64,000 bases of DNA from Lachnospiraceae bacterium (GCA_017621815.1 JAGASK010000011.1:1-64000); one strand, 5' to 3'; counted from the stretch's first letter, positions 1 through 8,905 are shown. Made by a program: numbers and translations. Notes: a model not told the origin generated them from the letters alone.

Positions 1-369
1 ACGACGGAGTTCCTTGAGGTGTTCCTTCGCGCTCTCCTTCTGAACGAGAATCACTCGCTTCATAACCGGACATTGCATATCAGCGGCACTTTCAAAGAGG
101 TAGAAAAACCGGACATTGAAACGGCAAAACCGGACATTGATGCTCTAAAAGCGGACATTGGAAATGTTTTTCAGCAGAAAACGGCAAGTCACATTTTGAA
201 GTTGCGAGAGGCATTTTCGGGACAGACAATCTTTGGACGGTCGGATGTGATGAAGGTGATTGACATTAAAGCATCCAGAGCCTCTGAGCTTTTAAAGGAA
301 ATGGCAGAGCACGGAATCATAGAACCGGTGGCCGGACACGGAAAAGGAAAGTATTGCTTCCGGCAATGA
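1..369 (+). CDS. Fic family protein, C-terminal part (cut by window edge)
   Basis: The reading frame is open from base 1 to a TGA at 367-369, so this is the 3' end of a longer gene. The first residues (TTEFLEVFLRALLL, then HSLHNRTLHIS) look like the end of a Fic domain, a family that usually transfers AMP to target proteins; the catalytic HPFxxGNGR motif would lie outside the window. A linker with a threefold repeat of the PDI/ADI type (around residues 35-52) follows, then a winged-helix-like tail (SRASELLKEMAEHGIIEPV), which is common at the C-terminus of bacterial Fic proteins. The ATG at 19 is internal. Function is inferred from the family only. Confidence 0.6.
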   Translation, partial: TTEFLEVFLRALLLNENHSLHNRTLHISGTFKEVEKPDIETAKPDIDALKADIGNVFQQKTASHILKLREAFSGQTIFGRSDVMKVIDIKASRASELLKEMAEHGIIEPVAGHGKGKYCFRQ

Positions 370-563
370 GAATAGATGTTGCATTACGGGGCTGACAACG
401 GTTACTCCTAAATATATTATTAAGGTTTCATCTAAAATAAAGCCGTCTGTGGAGGGAGACACAGTGGAAGATTGGCTGTTGAGTTTTGCTAATCAGAAAA
501 TCAGGATGCCAAATAAATTTTTCCCAAGAAAAGAATTTCTGGAGAAAGTTGGGAGGAAATTTT
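370..563. other. Gap with a start-less open frame
   Basis: No convincing gene. A frame open across roughly 362-661 encodes a plausible-looking stretch (EDWLLSFANQKIRMPNKFF) but has no start with a ribosome site, and its 3' part runs into the better-supported gene at 564. It may be the remains of another coding sequence. No promoter or terminator was recognised. Confidence 0.3.
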
Positions 564-913
564 ATGCCAAGAGCAGGAGACACATTTATAGTTACTTTGG
601 AGCCGGCTCATTTAGGAGGGGGTACATACCGCTATACAGATACCCGCGATTCGATTTATAGGGAAGGTTATATTAAAATGCCACGGCAGTATGCAGAGCG
701 GTTTGGTATATTTAATAGCAATCATCGCACTGCAAATTCGAGGTATCGTTGCGTTGCTGTAAATGGAGATTATTCTGATATTTTACTTGCACAAGGGTGT
801 AGCAGTGTGGGGGGATTTTTATGCAAAACAGTTTGCGGAAGAAGGAAACTTAAAGGGTATCGGTAATTGGTTATAGAAGCGGTGGCGCACAAGTAGGTGG
901 ATTAGTGGAGTAA
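564..913 (+). pseudogene. Frameshifted hypothetical gene
   Basis: The likely start is the ATG at 564 behind a GGGAGG site (551-556). It begins MPRAGDTFIVTLEPAHLGGG and continues with YRYTDTRDSIY and EGYIKMPRQYAERFGIFNSN. At a run of six G's near 809-814 the frame ends coherent sequence, while the frame reached by removing one G continues as DFYAKQFAEEGNLKGIGNW. A second shift near 868-871 is needed to continue as YRSGGAQVGGLVE before the TAA at 911-913. Two shifts in 100 bases argue for a decayed gene rather than one sequencing slip. The family is not recognised with confidence; similar sequences may be C-terminal domains of restriction-type proteins, which is only a guess. Confidence 0.55.
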
Positions 914-975
914 ACGGGTTTTCAAAAGGGGTGCAAAATATCACAAATGAATGTGAAAGGAGGAACGTAGGCATA

Positions 976-1641
976 GTGAATCATATTAAAGTAAAAAAAA
1001 TAAAGACTTGCTATGAGTATCCTGAATATTATTGGATAATTGACGGAAAACCTATTACTGTTTATCTTGACGAATATGTACAGAACAATCTGGGGAATTC
1101 CTTATCCGGCATGGGTTCAATGCTTGGTCTCTTACCGGCTTGGAGCGGCAAATTAATATGGCAATGGGAAAATGATTTTATTTGGGAACTGGTCGATTGC
1201 GCAAAAGATACAAATGTGCCGATTTTGGTCTGTGAGGACGATTGCGACCTGTCATGTATTGTTATCATAGTACATATTCGTAAGGTAAGAAACAAGGTTT
1301 ATTGGGATAGAATTGGCAAATTGGATCATTCAAATGGAAATCTTCAGGAAGAGCAGCAAAGCGGCATCCTTTGTCTGGAAGCATATACTGATGAGGATTG
1401 GGAGAAGTATGGTGATAATATTGCGACGGAAAGATATGGAAGCTGTGAGTATTGGAAATGGGTAAAAGAAAATTGTTATGAGGAACATATCCGGCGGCTG
1501 CGGAATTATATGAAACCATATATGCAGAAGGATGAAAATATTGAATGGATGCAGGAACTTAATTGGGAGTTTGATGCAAAAGAGTATCAGATTGTAACAG
1601 AGCAATATCGAGAATTAAAGGATAAGGAAAAATCGGTATAG
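976..1641 (+). CDS. Hypothetical acidic protein, possibly immunity-like
   Basis: The frame is open from 931, but the best start is the GTG at 976, twelve bases after AAAGGAGG (956-963), giving 221 residues. The product is cytosolic-looking, rich in Trp, Asp and Glu, with no signal peptide or membrane segment. Visible stretches include YYWIIDGKPITVYLDEY near the N-terminus, LLPAWSGKLIWQWEND, and CEDDCDLSC. I do not recognise a named family. Acidic, Trp-rich, single-domain proteins beside ankyrin and Imm49-like genes are typical of orphan immunity genes of polymorphic toxin systems, so that role is suggested by context only. Confidence 0.6.
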   Translation: MNHIKVKKIKTCYEYPEYYWIIDGKPITVYLDEYVQNNLGNSLSGMGSMLGLLPAWSGKLIWQWENDFIWELVDCAKDTNVPILVCEDDCDLSCIVIIVHIRKVRNKVYWDRIGKLDHSNGNLQEEQQSGILCLEAYTDEDWEKYGDNIATERYGSCEYWKWVKENCYEEHIRRLRNYMKPYMQKDENIEWMQELNWEFDAKEYQIVTEQYRELKDKEKSV

Positions 1642-1731
1642 ATAATTGTTTGGAGGACTATATGCATAAGGCTGTCGTATTTGATATCAGACAAACATGG
1701 GGAGACGTATCACAAGCAGGAATGAAAAATT

Positions 1732-2019
1732 ATGCTTAATAGATAAAAAGAAATTATTTTAGAATTACTGAAATCTGATAAAGCTAATAAAAACTATGAA
1801 AATAGATATTGGTTCTCATATGAAGATTTCTTAGAGCCAACAGATAATTTCACAGCTTTTTCATATGAAAATCCTGGCGGAAAACAAGGATATAGTGCCT
1901 TAATTGAAAACTTGCTTAACGCAGATGATATTGCAAGGATTTTTGTGGAAGTTTGCGGACTTGAGGAAGATGATAATGAGCAATTTATTTATTGGAAAGC
2001 TGGATTTGTTCGAATTTAA
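1732..2019 (+). pseudogene. Hypothetical small gene with early stop codon
   Basis: The ATG at 1732 reads MLNR and then TAA (1744-1746). The same frame then stays open to the TAA at 2017-2019 and encodes a coherent 90-residue sequence (KEIILELLKSDKANK, then YWFSYEDFLEP and FVEVCGLEEDD). A single C-to-T change of CAA to TAA at codon 5 would explain the break. No alternative in-frame ATG lies downstream. The composition is like that of small acidic immunity-type proteins. Family not recognised. Confidence 0.5.
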
Positions 2020-2043
2020 CTAATGTGATGTTTATAATCAGAA

Positions 2044-2550
2044 ATGGATGGAGACATGGTTATGGAGGAAGAATGCAAAAATATCTTATTGACAGCTTTC
2101 AATGGCAGTTCTGCAGAATTGATGATTAAGAATATAAAAAGATACAAAACTCTTTTTCTGCCAAATGACAAAGTGAAAGATTCCCAAAAACTTATTGATA
2201 TAATTTCAAAAGAAAAGTTTGACTATGTAATAAGCTTTGGGCAGAGACCAAATATCAAAAATAAAATTCATATTGAAACAACTGCAAAATATGGAGAATT
2301 CTGTATTTCCACTAATTTTGATTGTGATGAGTTAAAAAATATATTTGAGCAAAAAGGTATTATCTCAAAAATATCACATAATGCTGGAACGTCGTTCTGT
2401 AATCAATTATATATGAATGGTTTGAAGTACATTTTAAATAATGGTTTGAATATGAAAATGGTTTTTATTCATATTCCTTTGACAAAGAATATTCTTGATT
2501 TTGATATTTTCTGTAAACGGATGTGTGACGCAATCGCAGATATAAGATAA
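2044..2550 (+). CDS. Pyroglutamyl-peptidase I-like protein (peptidase C15)
   Basis: The start is ATG 2044 or, more probably, ATG 2062 (GGAG at 2050-2053), giving MEEECKNILLTAF. Recognisable C15 features are the N-terminal beta strand ending in TAFNGSS, the central strand YVISFGQRP, the segment SHNAGTSFCNQLY carrying the catalytic Cys, and FIHIP carrying the catalytic His. At 162-168 residues it is shorter than typical Pcp (about 200-215); the loss is mainly before the central strand, and the usual Glu of the triad is not clearly placed. Such enzymes remove N-terminal pyroglutamate from peptides in the cytoplasm. Activity here is uncertain. Confidence 0.6.
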   Translation: MDGDMVMEEECKNILLTAFNGSSAELMIKNIKRYKTLFLPNDKVKDSQKLIDIISKEKFDYVISFGQRPNIKNKIHIETTAKYGEFCISTNFDCDELKNIFEQKGIISKISHNAGTSFCNQLYMNGLKYILNNGLNMKMVFIHIPLTKNILDFDIFCKRMCDAIADIR

Positions 2551-3119
2551 ACCATTATTTCTATAATGACAGGATAGCCTGTTTTAACAAGAATGAAACA
2601 AGGTGTCTGCCGGAAATAGTAGAAGCATTTTTTAAGACACAAAGAGAATTAGAATATCAGTCATTAGTAAAAACAATAAATCATTTCCAATCTACTGCTA
2701 ATGCCAAGGCATTAAGTAATTTGATGTTTGAACATTGGATAAAACCACCGGTTTTTGAAGAGTCAAAACATTTTTTTGAAGTTTGTCCGGTTCCGATTTA
2801 TATTGTATCGAATATTGATAGAGCAGATATATTAAAAGCTATTGAATATCATAATTTAAAACCAGCGGAAGTGTTTACCAGTGAAGATGCCAAATCTTAT
2901 AAGCCAAGAAAAGAATTATTTGAATTAGCATTAAACACGACTGGATTAAGTGCAGATGAGGTTGTACATATTGGCGATTCCTTAAGTAGTGATGTAAAAG
3001 GTGCGGCCTCCCTAGGAATAAATGTGTTATGGGTTAATCGAAGTATGAGGGAAATTCCAAATGGAGTTTTATCGATAGGAAACTTGCTTGAAGCTCTTAA
3101 TACACCGTTCTTGAAATAG
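2529..3119 (+). pseudogene. HAD-family hydrolase remnant lacking the nucleophile motif
   Basis: The frame is open from 2529 but has no usable start before the ATG at 2721, and coherent helical cap sequence (CLPEIVEAFFKTQRELEYQS) lies upstream of that ATG. Present are HAD motif II (YIVSNIDRAD), the motif III lysine (SYKPRKELFELAL) and motif IV (VVHIGDSLSSDVKGA). Missing is the N-terminal DxDGT-type motif I with the catalytic aspartate, so the gene is truncated and should be inactive as a phosphatase. A short upstream frame at 1662 beginning MHKAVVFDI could be a detached N-terminus, which remains speculative. Confidence 0.6.
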
Positions 3120-3235
3120 ATTAAGAATATTTATTGGTGTGTACATATTAGATCAGCAATAAATATTTTGGTATTTTATATACGTAGGTATGTTATGGGG
3201 AACCATATTATAAGTAAGGGTGAAGGATTAAGGAA

Positions 3236-4090
3236 ATGCGGAAACTGCTTTACAAGACTTTAAAATGGGATAATGAATTTAAGGAACATAAAAAAGTAAT
3301 GGACGATTTAGTAAAAAGAAATGATGGTGCAGGTATGAATCAAATCAATATTGAAAGAATGCTTCATACCTATCTGTATCCGGAACCTGTACCACGAATT
3401 GGATTTCCTGTTATTCATGATGAATGTTCTTTATGGTATCAAATCGCTGGTCAGTATTTTCTTTGGTCATGGTATGATTATGAACTAAAAACGGATATGG
3501 AAAATAGTGTTAGTCATATGTATCTTTATGTTCTTGCAATAACGAAAGCGTATGAGCTCAGGACATCGGGTATTGAGATTACAAATAATGCGATACGGCG
3601 GAATTTTCAGGAATCGAAGGATATGAATAAAATATGTTTTAGCGCTATTGCCGTAAATGAATTTCCGGTGTTTGAGAAATATGCAGATGGAAATGGTCGA
3701 ATTATCACAGCGATGTTCCATGAAGATTATGACAAAGTGCAGTATTTAATACAAGAACTTCCTGATACGGAGGAAATGTATAAGAAAAATAAAAACTATA
3801 TGAGTTATTATTTTGATGACATTTTCTTAAAAGATTTGTATCTTTCCATCTTACAACAGGATGAAGAAGCATTTAATAAAGCACTTATAAACAGGATTAG
3901 AAATGTCCGCGGCGGTTATATTATGCCGGTTGATGTAGTTTCTCTTGCAATGATTAAATTTGCAAGAAAACAGGGATTGGATTATGGCATAGATGTAATA
4001 GAGATACCTAAATTCTTTCTTGAGGATGATTTGAAGATTGATAAGGAAAAATATAAATTGCCGGATATGAATAATCCTGTTGTTGTCTAA
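3236..4090 (+). CDS. Hypothetical protein, possibly Imm49-like immunity protein
   Basis: A 284-residue, probably helical cytosolic protein with no signal peptide. The ATG at 3236 lies behind AAGGATTAAGGA. The overall plan resembles Imm49-type immunity proteins: an N-terminal helical part with WYQIAGQYFLWSWYDYELKT, a middle repeat-like region ending YYFDDIFLKDLYLSILQQDE, and a C-terminal segment of the form VDVVSLAMIKFARKQGLDY. Assignment to that family is from memory of its look, not from a profile search. No toxin gene lies in the window, so if it is an immunity protein it is an orphan. Confidence 0.5.
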   Translation: MRKLLYKTLKWDNEFKEHKKVMDDLVKRNDGAGMNQINIERMLHTYLYPEPVPRIGFPVIHDECSLWYQIAGQYFLWSWYDYELKTDMENSVSHMYLYVLAITKAYELRTSGIEITNNAIRRNFQESKDMNKICFSAIAVNEFPVFEKYADGNGRIITAMFHEDYDKVQYLIQELPDTEEMYKKNKNYMSYYFDDIFLKDLYLSILQQDEEAFNKALINRIRNVRGGYIMPVDVVSLAMIKFARKQGLDYGIDVIEIPKFFLEDDLKIDKEKYKLPDMNNPVVV

Positions 4091-4141
4091 AGGATATTTG
4101 CTTTATCATAAAATTGCAGTGTAATTGCAGAAAGAGGAATT

Positions 4142-5215
4142 ATGGCAAAAAAGAGAATTACATTACCTGAAAATTTTCAGGAGCTGCTTAATGCAGGAGA
4201 TGTGGAGGAATTAAAGAAGGTATTTATTCATTGTGATGTGAATGCTAAAAAAGGGCGCTATGGCTCCAATGCGTTGGCAATGACTCCGCTTCCTCAGGAA
4301 TTTGCATTATGGCTGGTGAAGCAGGGAGCGGATGTCAATAAAAAAGATTATTATGGAAAAACACCCATATTTCAGCATGCCAGTGTTTATAATGGTGATG
4401 TGCGATTGTTGATTTCCCTTGGCGCTGATATAAAAGCAACGACGGGTGATTATACGACTCCTTTGCATCTTGCAGCACTTTATGGCAGGGTTGATGCGGT
4501 GCAGGCATTGATTGAAAACGGAGCAGAGGTGAATGCGAAAATCAGGGATAGATTATGCAGCGAGCACAATTATACGCCATTGGAAATTGCCTTGGTACAG
4601 GACAGGGTATCAAAACCTGTTTTGTTGTCTGTATGTGAAATATTGTTGAAAAATGGAGCACAGATTACAGAAAAAGCCCGGAATGCAGTAACGAAAATAG
4701 GAGAAAGATTTGAATTTTATAAAGCATCAATTACAGATGAGGAGTTTTTAATACAGAGCAGCAATGCTATGCACCGGCTTTATGAAATATTTGGTGTCAC
4801 ACCGGTGAAAGAAATTGAAATTCATGATGGAGTATCTCCAATTATTATTAATGAAAATGGATTTGTTAATCAGTATAACAAAATGTGGGAATATCTTGTA
4901 CCACCAAGGGGCATAGCCAGAACAGCTCAGGGAGAAGTTATCAGGATTACAGGCAAGGTTGCCCATGAAATTATGGACAATGGCGGCATGAATTGGAATA
5001 AAGATTTTCAATCCATGCTGGATGTGCTTCCTCGGTATTTCAGGATGGGAAATGCTCTGCCGGAACAGGATATTTTACAGGCAGAAAAACTGATTGAGAT
5101 AATTTACCATGGAAACGGAGATGATGAACCGGAGAAGCTGACTGCTTATGCAGTGGCATGGGTATTGGCAAATCAGGAGGTCATTCCGGTGATTCCGCCT
5201 GTATATAATAGATAG
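4142..5215 (+). CDS. Ankyrin-repeat protein
   Basis: 357 residues from the ATG at 4142 (RBS AGAGGAAT). Ankyrin repeats cover about residues 50-175, with recognisable units such as GADVNKKDYYGKTP, DYTTPLHLAALYGRVDAVQ and GAEVNAKIRDR, then a longer unit with YTPLEIALVQDR. The C-terminal half (about 185-357) is a separate domain of unknown type containing VTPVKEIEIHDG and WEYLVPPRGIARTAQGE. Ankyrin repeats are protein-binding scaffolds. With the neighbouring Imm49-like gene this may be another immunity-type protein, but the target is unknown. No secretion signal. Confidence 0.8.
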   Translation: MAKKRITLPENFQELLNAGDVEELKKVFIHCDVNAKKGRYGSNALAMTPLPQEFALWLVKQGADVNKKDYYGKTPIFQHASVYNGDVRLLISLGADIKATTGDYTTPLHLAALYGRVDAVQALIENGAEVNAKIRDRLCSEHNYTPLEIALVQDRVSKPVLLSVCEILLKNGAQITEKARNAVTKIGERFEFYKASITDEEFLIQSSNAMHRLYEIFGVTPVKEIEIHDGVSPIIINENGFVNQYNKMWEYLVPPRGIARTAQGEVIRITGKVAHEIMDNGGMNWNKDFQSMLDVLPRYFRMGNALPEQDILQAEKLIEIIYHGNGDDEPEKLTAYAVAWVLANQEVIPVIPPVYNR

Positions 5216-5274
5216 AAATTTTATGACAGAGCTAATGAACAGACTTGAAGATAACTAAGAAGGAGATTTTACAT

Positions 5275-5874
5275 ATGTATTGTATCTTGGTTACAGGAAT
5301 TCCGGCTGCGGGAAAAAGTACGATGGCAGAAGTTTTAGCAGAACATTTAGAACTGCCGGTTATTTCAAAGGATAAAATTAAAGAATTGCTGTATGATACC
5401 ATTGGATTTTCTTCAAGAGAAGAAAAGGTTAAGTTAGGTATTGCCAGTATGAATATAATGTATTATATGGCTGAACAGTTAATGAAAAGAGGTCAATCTT
5501 TTATACTGGAAAATAATTTTGAAAATGTATCGAAAGAGGGATTACTTGCAATTCTTGAAAAATATTCATACAAAGCTATTACTGTTACTTTAACCGGAGA
5601 TTATGAGAAAATATATCAGCGCTTCTTAAAAAGAAATGACAGTTCAGACAGACATCGGGGACATGTTGTAAATGATTGCTATCCGGAAAAAATGCAAAAT
5701 AATTCTGTAGCGCCGATTTCATATGAAAGCTTTGTAGACGGAATTGTTAATAGGGGCATGGACAGGTTTGTGGCAAATGGTCCGCACATAATTCTGGATA
5801 CAACAGACTTTACTCAGATTAATCAAGATAAGCTGCTTCAACAAATCATGGATTATTTAACAATCGGGATTTGA
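5275..5874 (+). CDS. P-loop AAA-type ATPase/kinase
   Basis: Start chosen at ATG 5275, seven bases after AAGGAG; an in-frame TTG at 5245 has no ribosome site. The 199-residue product opens with a beta strand and Walker A motif GIPAAGKST, typical of small ATP-dependent kinases of the zeta-toxin/shikimate-kinase-like group. SKDKIKELLYDTIGF resembles a substrate-binding helix, and the segment around KRNDSSDRHRGH may be the arginine-rich lid. It ends LDTTDFTQINQDKLLQQIMDYL. Likely a cytosolic phosphotransferase of unknown substrate. It is the last gene before the conserved pdp block. Confidence 0.7.
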   Translation: MYCILVTGIPAAGKSTMAEVLAEHLELPVISKDKIKELLYDTIGFSSREEKVKLGIASMNIMYYMAEQLMKRGQSFILENNFENVSKEGLLAILEKYSYKAITVTLTGDYEKIYQRFLKRNDSSDRHRGHVVNDCYPEKMQNNSVAPISYESFVDGIVNRGMDRFVANGPHIILDTTDFTQINQDKLLQQIMDYLTIGI

Positions 5875-5973
5875 AAGGATAAAATAATATGGAAATATGG
5901 GATTCGTATGACCAAAGGGAGCAATTTCCCAGAGACACACTGGAATACCATAATAAGGAAGGTGCAAAAAGCT

Positions 5974-7278
5974 ATGAGAATGTATGACCTGATTATGAAA
6001 AAAAGAAACGGCGGCAGTCTGTCTGAAGAAGAAATCAGATTTATGATTGAGGGATATGTAAACGGTGAAATTCCCGATTATCAGATGTCCGCCATGATGA
6101 TGGCTGTTTACTTTGTGGGGATGAATGAGGAAGAAACCCTGCATCTTACCATGGCTATGGCAGAAAGCGGAGAAATGCTGGATTTATCTTCTATAAAAGG
6201 CGTGAAGGTGGATAAACACAGTACCGGAGGGGTGGGAGATAAGACTTCTTTGGCGCTTACTCCCATGGTGGCAGCCTGCGGCGCAAAAATTGCCAAAATG
6301 AGCGGAAGAGGCCTGGGACATACGGGAGGAACCATTGATAAGCTGGAAAGTTTTGAAGGTTTTTCTACGGATATTTCCATACAGCAGTTCATTCAGAATG
6401 TAAATGATATCGGAATAGCCATTATGGGTCAGACAAAGGAACTGGCACCTGCTGACAAGCTTTTATATGCCTTAAGGGATGTAACGGCAACCGTTGATAA
6501 TATGTCCCTGATTGCTTCTTCCATTATGAGCAAAAAGCTGGCAGCCGGGGCAGATGCTATTGTGCTGGATGTAAAGACCGGAAGCGGCGCATTTATGAAA
6601 GAGGAAAAGGATGCTTTTTCGCTGGCTGAGGAAATGGTAACAATCGGAAAAAATGCCGGAAGAAAAATGATGGCGGTTATATCCGATATGGACCAGCCTC
6701 TCGGCAATGCTGTAGGAAATGCACTGGAAGTAAAAGAAGCGATTGCAACTCTGCAGGGAGAAGGACCGGAGGATTTTACAGAACTTTGTATGACTCTTGG
6801 AAGCTGTATGCTGGTGGCGGCAGGAATTGCAGAAGATGAAGGGCAGGCAAGAAATATGCTTTTGAAGGTGATAGAGGATGGAAGCGCCCTTCATAAGCTG
6901 GCAGAATTCGTGAAAGCCCAGGGGGGCAATGAAGAAATGGTATATCATCCGGAGTTTTTGCCGGAATCATATATAGTATCACCTGTATTTTCGCCGGAAG
7001 AGGGATATATTAACAGAATAGTCTGCGATGAAGTGGGAATCTGTTCCCTGATACTGGGCGGCGGCAGGGAAACCAAGGAAAGCAGTATTGATTTATCGGT
7101 TGGAATTGAACTCCAAAAGAAGGTGGGGGATTTCGTTAAAAAGGGAGAAATTCTTGCCTTTATTCATGCCAATGATGAAGATAAGCTGAAAACATGCGAG
7201 GAAAGGCTTCTTAGAGCATATCGGATTGGAGATGAAAAAAAAGAGGAAGGTCCGGTTATTCTGGGGATATTAAAGTAG
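5974..7278 (+). CDS. pdp: Pyrimidine-nucleoside phosphorylase
   Basis: The ATG at 5974 follows AAGGAAGG and gives MRMYDLIMKKRNGG, the normal N-terminus of the family; upstream in-frame codons are not homologous. 434 residues match the usual length. The phosphate- and nucleoside-binding signatures are intact: KHSTGGVGDKTSLALTP and the family signature SGRGLGHTGGTIDKLES, then KTGSGAFMKEEKDA and the C-terminal domain ending with the biotinyl-lipoyl-like fold segment KKVGDFVKKGEILAFIHA. The enzyme splits uridine, deoxyuridine and thymidine with phosphate, feeding salvage and pentose catabolism. It is the first gene of the yqfCD-phoH-ybeY run. Confidence 0.93.
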   Translation: MRMYDLIMKKRNGGSLSEEEIRFMIEGYVNGEIPDYQMSAMMMAVYFVGMNEEETLHLTMAMAESGEMLDLSSIKGVKVDKHSTGGVGDKTSLALTPMVAACGAKIAKMSGRGLGHTGGTIDKLESFEGFSTDISIQQFIQNVNDIGIAIMGQTKELAPADKLLYALRDVTATVDNMSLIASSIMSKKLAAGADAIVLDVKTGSGAFMKEEKDAFSLAEEMVTIGKNAGRKMMAVISDMDQPLGNAVGNALEVKEAIATLQGEGPEDFTELCMTLGSCMLVAAGIAEDEGQARNMLLKVIEDGSALHKLAEFVKAQGGNEEMVYHPEFLPESYIVSPVFSPEEGYINRIVCDEVGICSLILGGGRETKESSIDLSVGIELQKKVGDFVKKGEILAFIHANDEDKLKTCEERLLRAYRIGDEKKEEGPVILGILK

Positions 7279-7312
7279 GTATAGGAAAAGTTTTTTTGTC
7301 ATATAGTATGGT

Positions 7313-7612
7313 ATGATGAGAAAAATAAAAAATACTCCAAAAGCACAAATACATAAGGGAAAGGAATTGATGGTAGAGTCTCTGAAACTGCCTAAGGATT
7401 CCATGCTTGGGGCTTCCATTATTACCGTTACCGGCAATACAGATGTTTTTGTGGAAAATTATAAAGGTATTCTGGAATATTCAAATGAATTAATTTTACT
7501 TCAGGGAAAGAACTGTAAAATTGAATTAAAAGGAAAAAGACTGAACATCGTATATTACACTAATGAAGACATGAAAATCTGCGGATGTATTGAAGGCGTG
7601 CGTTTCATATAA
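7313..7612 (+). CDS. yqfC: Sporulation protein YqfC
   Basis: A 99-residue protein of the YqfC/YabP-type family, directly before yqfD as in Bacillus and Clostridia. The core ASIITVTGNTDVFVENYKGI and the end KICGCIEGVRF fit the family pattern of a short beta-rich protein. Two overlapping ATGs (7313 and 7316) are possible and the ribosome site is poor. A sequence at 7300-7307 (CATATAGT) resembles a mother-cell sigma-E -10 element, but it would place the transcript start almost on the start codon, so I do not call it a promoter. In B. subtilis the gene belongs to the sigma-E regulon. Confidence 0.8.
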   Translation: MMRKIKNTPKAQIHKGKELMVESLKLPKDSMLGASIITVTGNTDVFVENYKGILEYSNELILLQGKNCKIELKGKRLNIVYYTNEDMKICGCIEGVRFI

Positions 7613-7669
7613 AATACTGATTTGTTAAAAGGCATGCAGAACAATTAGTTTTAAGGTGGAGAGGTGCAG

Positions 7670-8905
7670 ATGTTACAGGTAATCCGGTATTTAAAAGGAT
7701 ATCTATCCATTAAGGTATGGGGATTTTCCACAGAACGTTTTATAAATTTATGCGGTAACCGCAATATTATTTTATGGAATATTGAAAATCATGGTACATA
7801 TTATACCATGTGTATCAGTTTGAAAAGCTTTTATCAGTTAAAATCCATTACAAGAAAAACAGGAACCAGGGTAGTCATAACAGGACGTTATGGACTACCT
7901 TTTCTTTCCTTAAGAATGAAAAAGAGAAAAATATTTATTGCAGGTTTATTCGGCAGCATTTTGTTCTGGATTTGGATGGCAGGGTTTATATGGGATATTG
8001 AAATTCAGGGGAATTATTATGTAACAGGCGATGTATTTCAGGACTTTTTAGCAGAAAGCGGCATAGAAGCCGGCATGAAAAAGAAAAATGTGGATATTGA
8101 AGAGTTGGAAAAAGCCATACGGAATGAATACAACATTGTTACATGGACGTCAGCACGGATAGATGGAACAAAACTGATTATACAGATAAAAGAAAATGAT
8201 TTGGTTCAAAGCGAAGAAGAAAATGAAAAAGAGATAAAAGAAGAGGAAGGCTATGACCTGATAGCCGATAAAGACGGCGTTGTAGTGAGTATTATTACAA
8301 GAAGCGGTATTCCAAAAGTGAGTGAAGGCGCTGAAGTTAAAAAGGGTGATGTGCTTGTAGAAGGCTGCATTCCCATTTATAACGAGGATACTACAATTAA
8401 GCGGTATGAATATTGTGCGGCAGATGCGGATATTCTTTTAGCATGTCAATATGAAATGACGGATACCCTTGCAGAAAGTTATGAAAAAAAGGTATACACA
8501 GGCAGTGAAAAGAACAGGCGATATGTGATGATATGTAACAGGAAACTGCAGATTCCGGTTATTGGAAAGGAATTTGAGGAATTTGATGTAATTGATGAAA
8601 AAAAGCAGGTCAGTCTGTTTGGAGGATATGAACTTCCGGTGTATCTGGGATATAATTCCATGAGGGAATATGTGAAAGAAGAGCAAATTTATACAAAAGA
8701 AGAAATAAAGAGTAAATTTGAAGCAAAAATTCAAAAATTTATACAAACTTTAGAGGAAAAGGGGGTACAAATTATAGAAAAAAATGTTACAATAAAGAAA
8801 TATAAGGGTATCTGGAATCTGAAGGTGGATTTTGATGTCCGGGAAAACACGGGAACTTTACAGAAAATTAAGCCGATACCTTTGGAAGACGAACAGGGAG
8901 CATAA
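7670..8905 (+). CDS. yqfD: Sporulation protein YqfD (stage IV)
   Basis: ATG 7670 is preferred over GTG 7664 because AAGGTGGAG (7653-7661) is then well spaced. The 411-residue product has the YqfD plan: a basic N-terminal cytosolic part (MLQVIRYLKGYLSIKVWGF), one membrane segment near residues 85-108 (IFIAGLFGSILFWIWMAGFI), then a large extracytoplasmic domain with IQIKENDLVQ and a POTRA-like region. In B. subtilis it is needed for spore formation and made in the mother cell. It follows yqfC by about 60 bases and stops one base before the phoH start. Confidence 0.88.
   Translation: MLQVIRYLKGYLSIKVWGFSTERFINLCGNRNIILWNIENHGTYYTMCISLKSFYQLKSITRKTGTRVVITGRYGLPFLSLRMKKRKIFIAGLFGSILFWIWMAGFIWDIEIQGNYYVTGDVFQDFLAESGIEAGMKKKNVDIEELEKAIRNEYNIVTWTSARIDGTKLIIQIKENDLVQSEEENEKEIKEEEGYDLIADKDGVVVSIITRSGIPKVSEGAEVKKGDVLVEGCIPIYNEDTTIKRYEYCAADADILLACQYEMTDTLAESYEKKVYTGSEKNRRYVMICNRKLQIPVIGKEFEEFDVIDEKKQVSLFGGYELPVYLGYNSMREYVKEEQIYTKEEIKSKFEAKIQKFIQTLEEKGVQIIEKNVTIKKYKGIWNLKVDFDVRENTGTLQKIKPIPLEDEQGA

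Noticed and set aside
7300-7307. Sigma-E promoter of yqfC
   Set aside because: CATATAGT fits the -10 only roughly, the -35 is poor, and the start would fall on the first codon.
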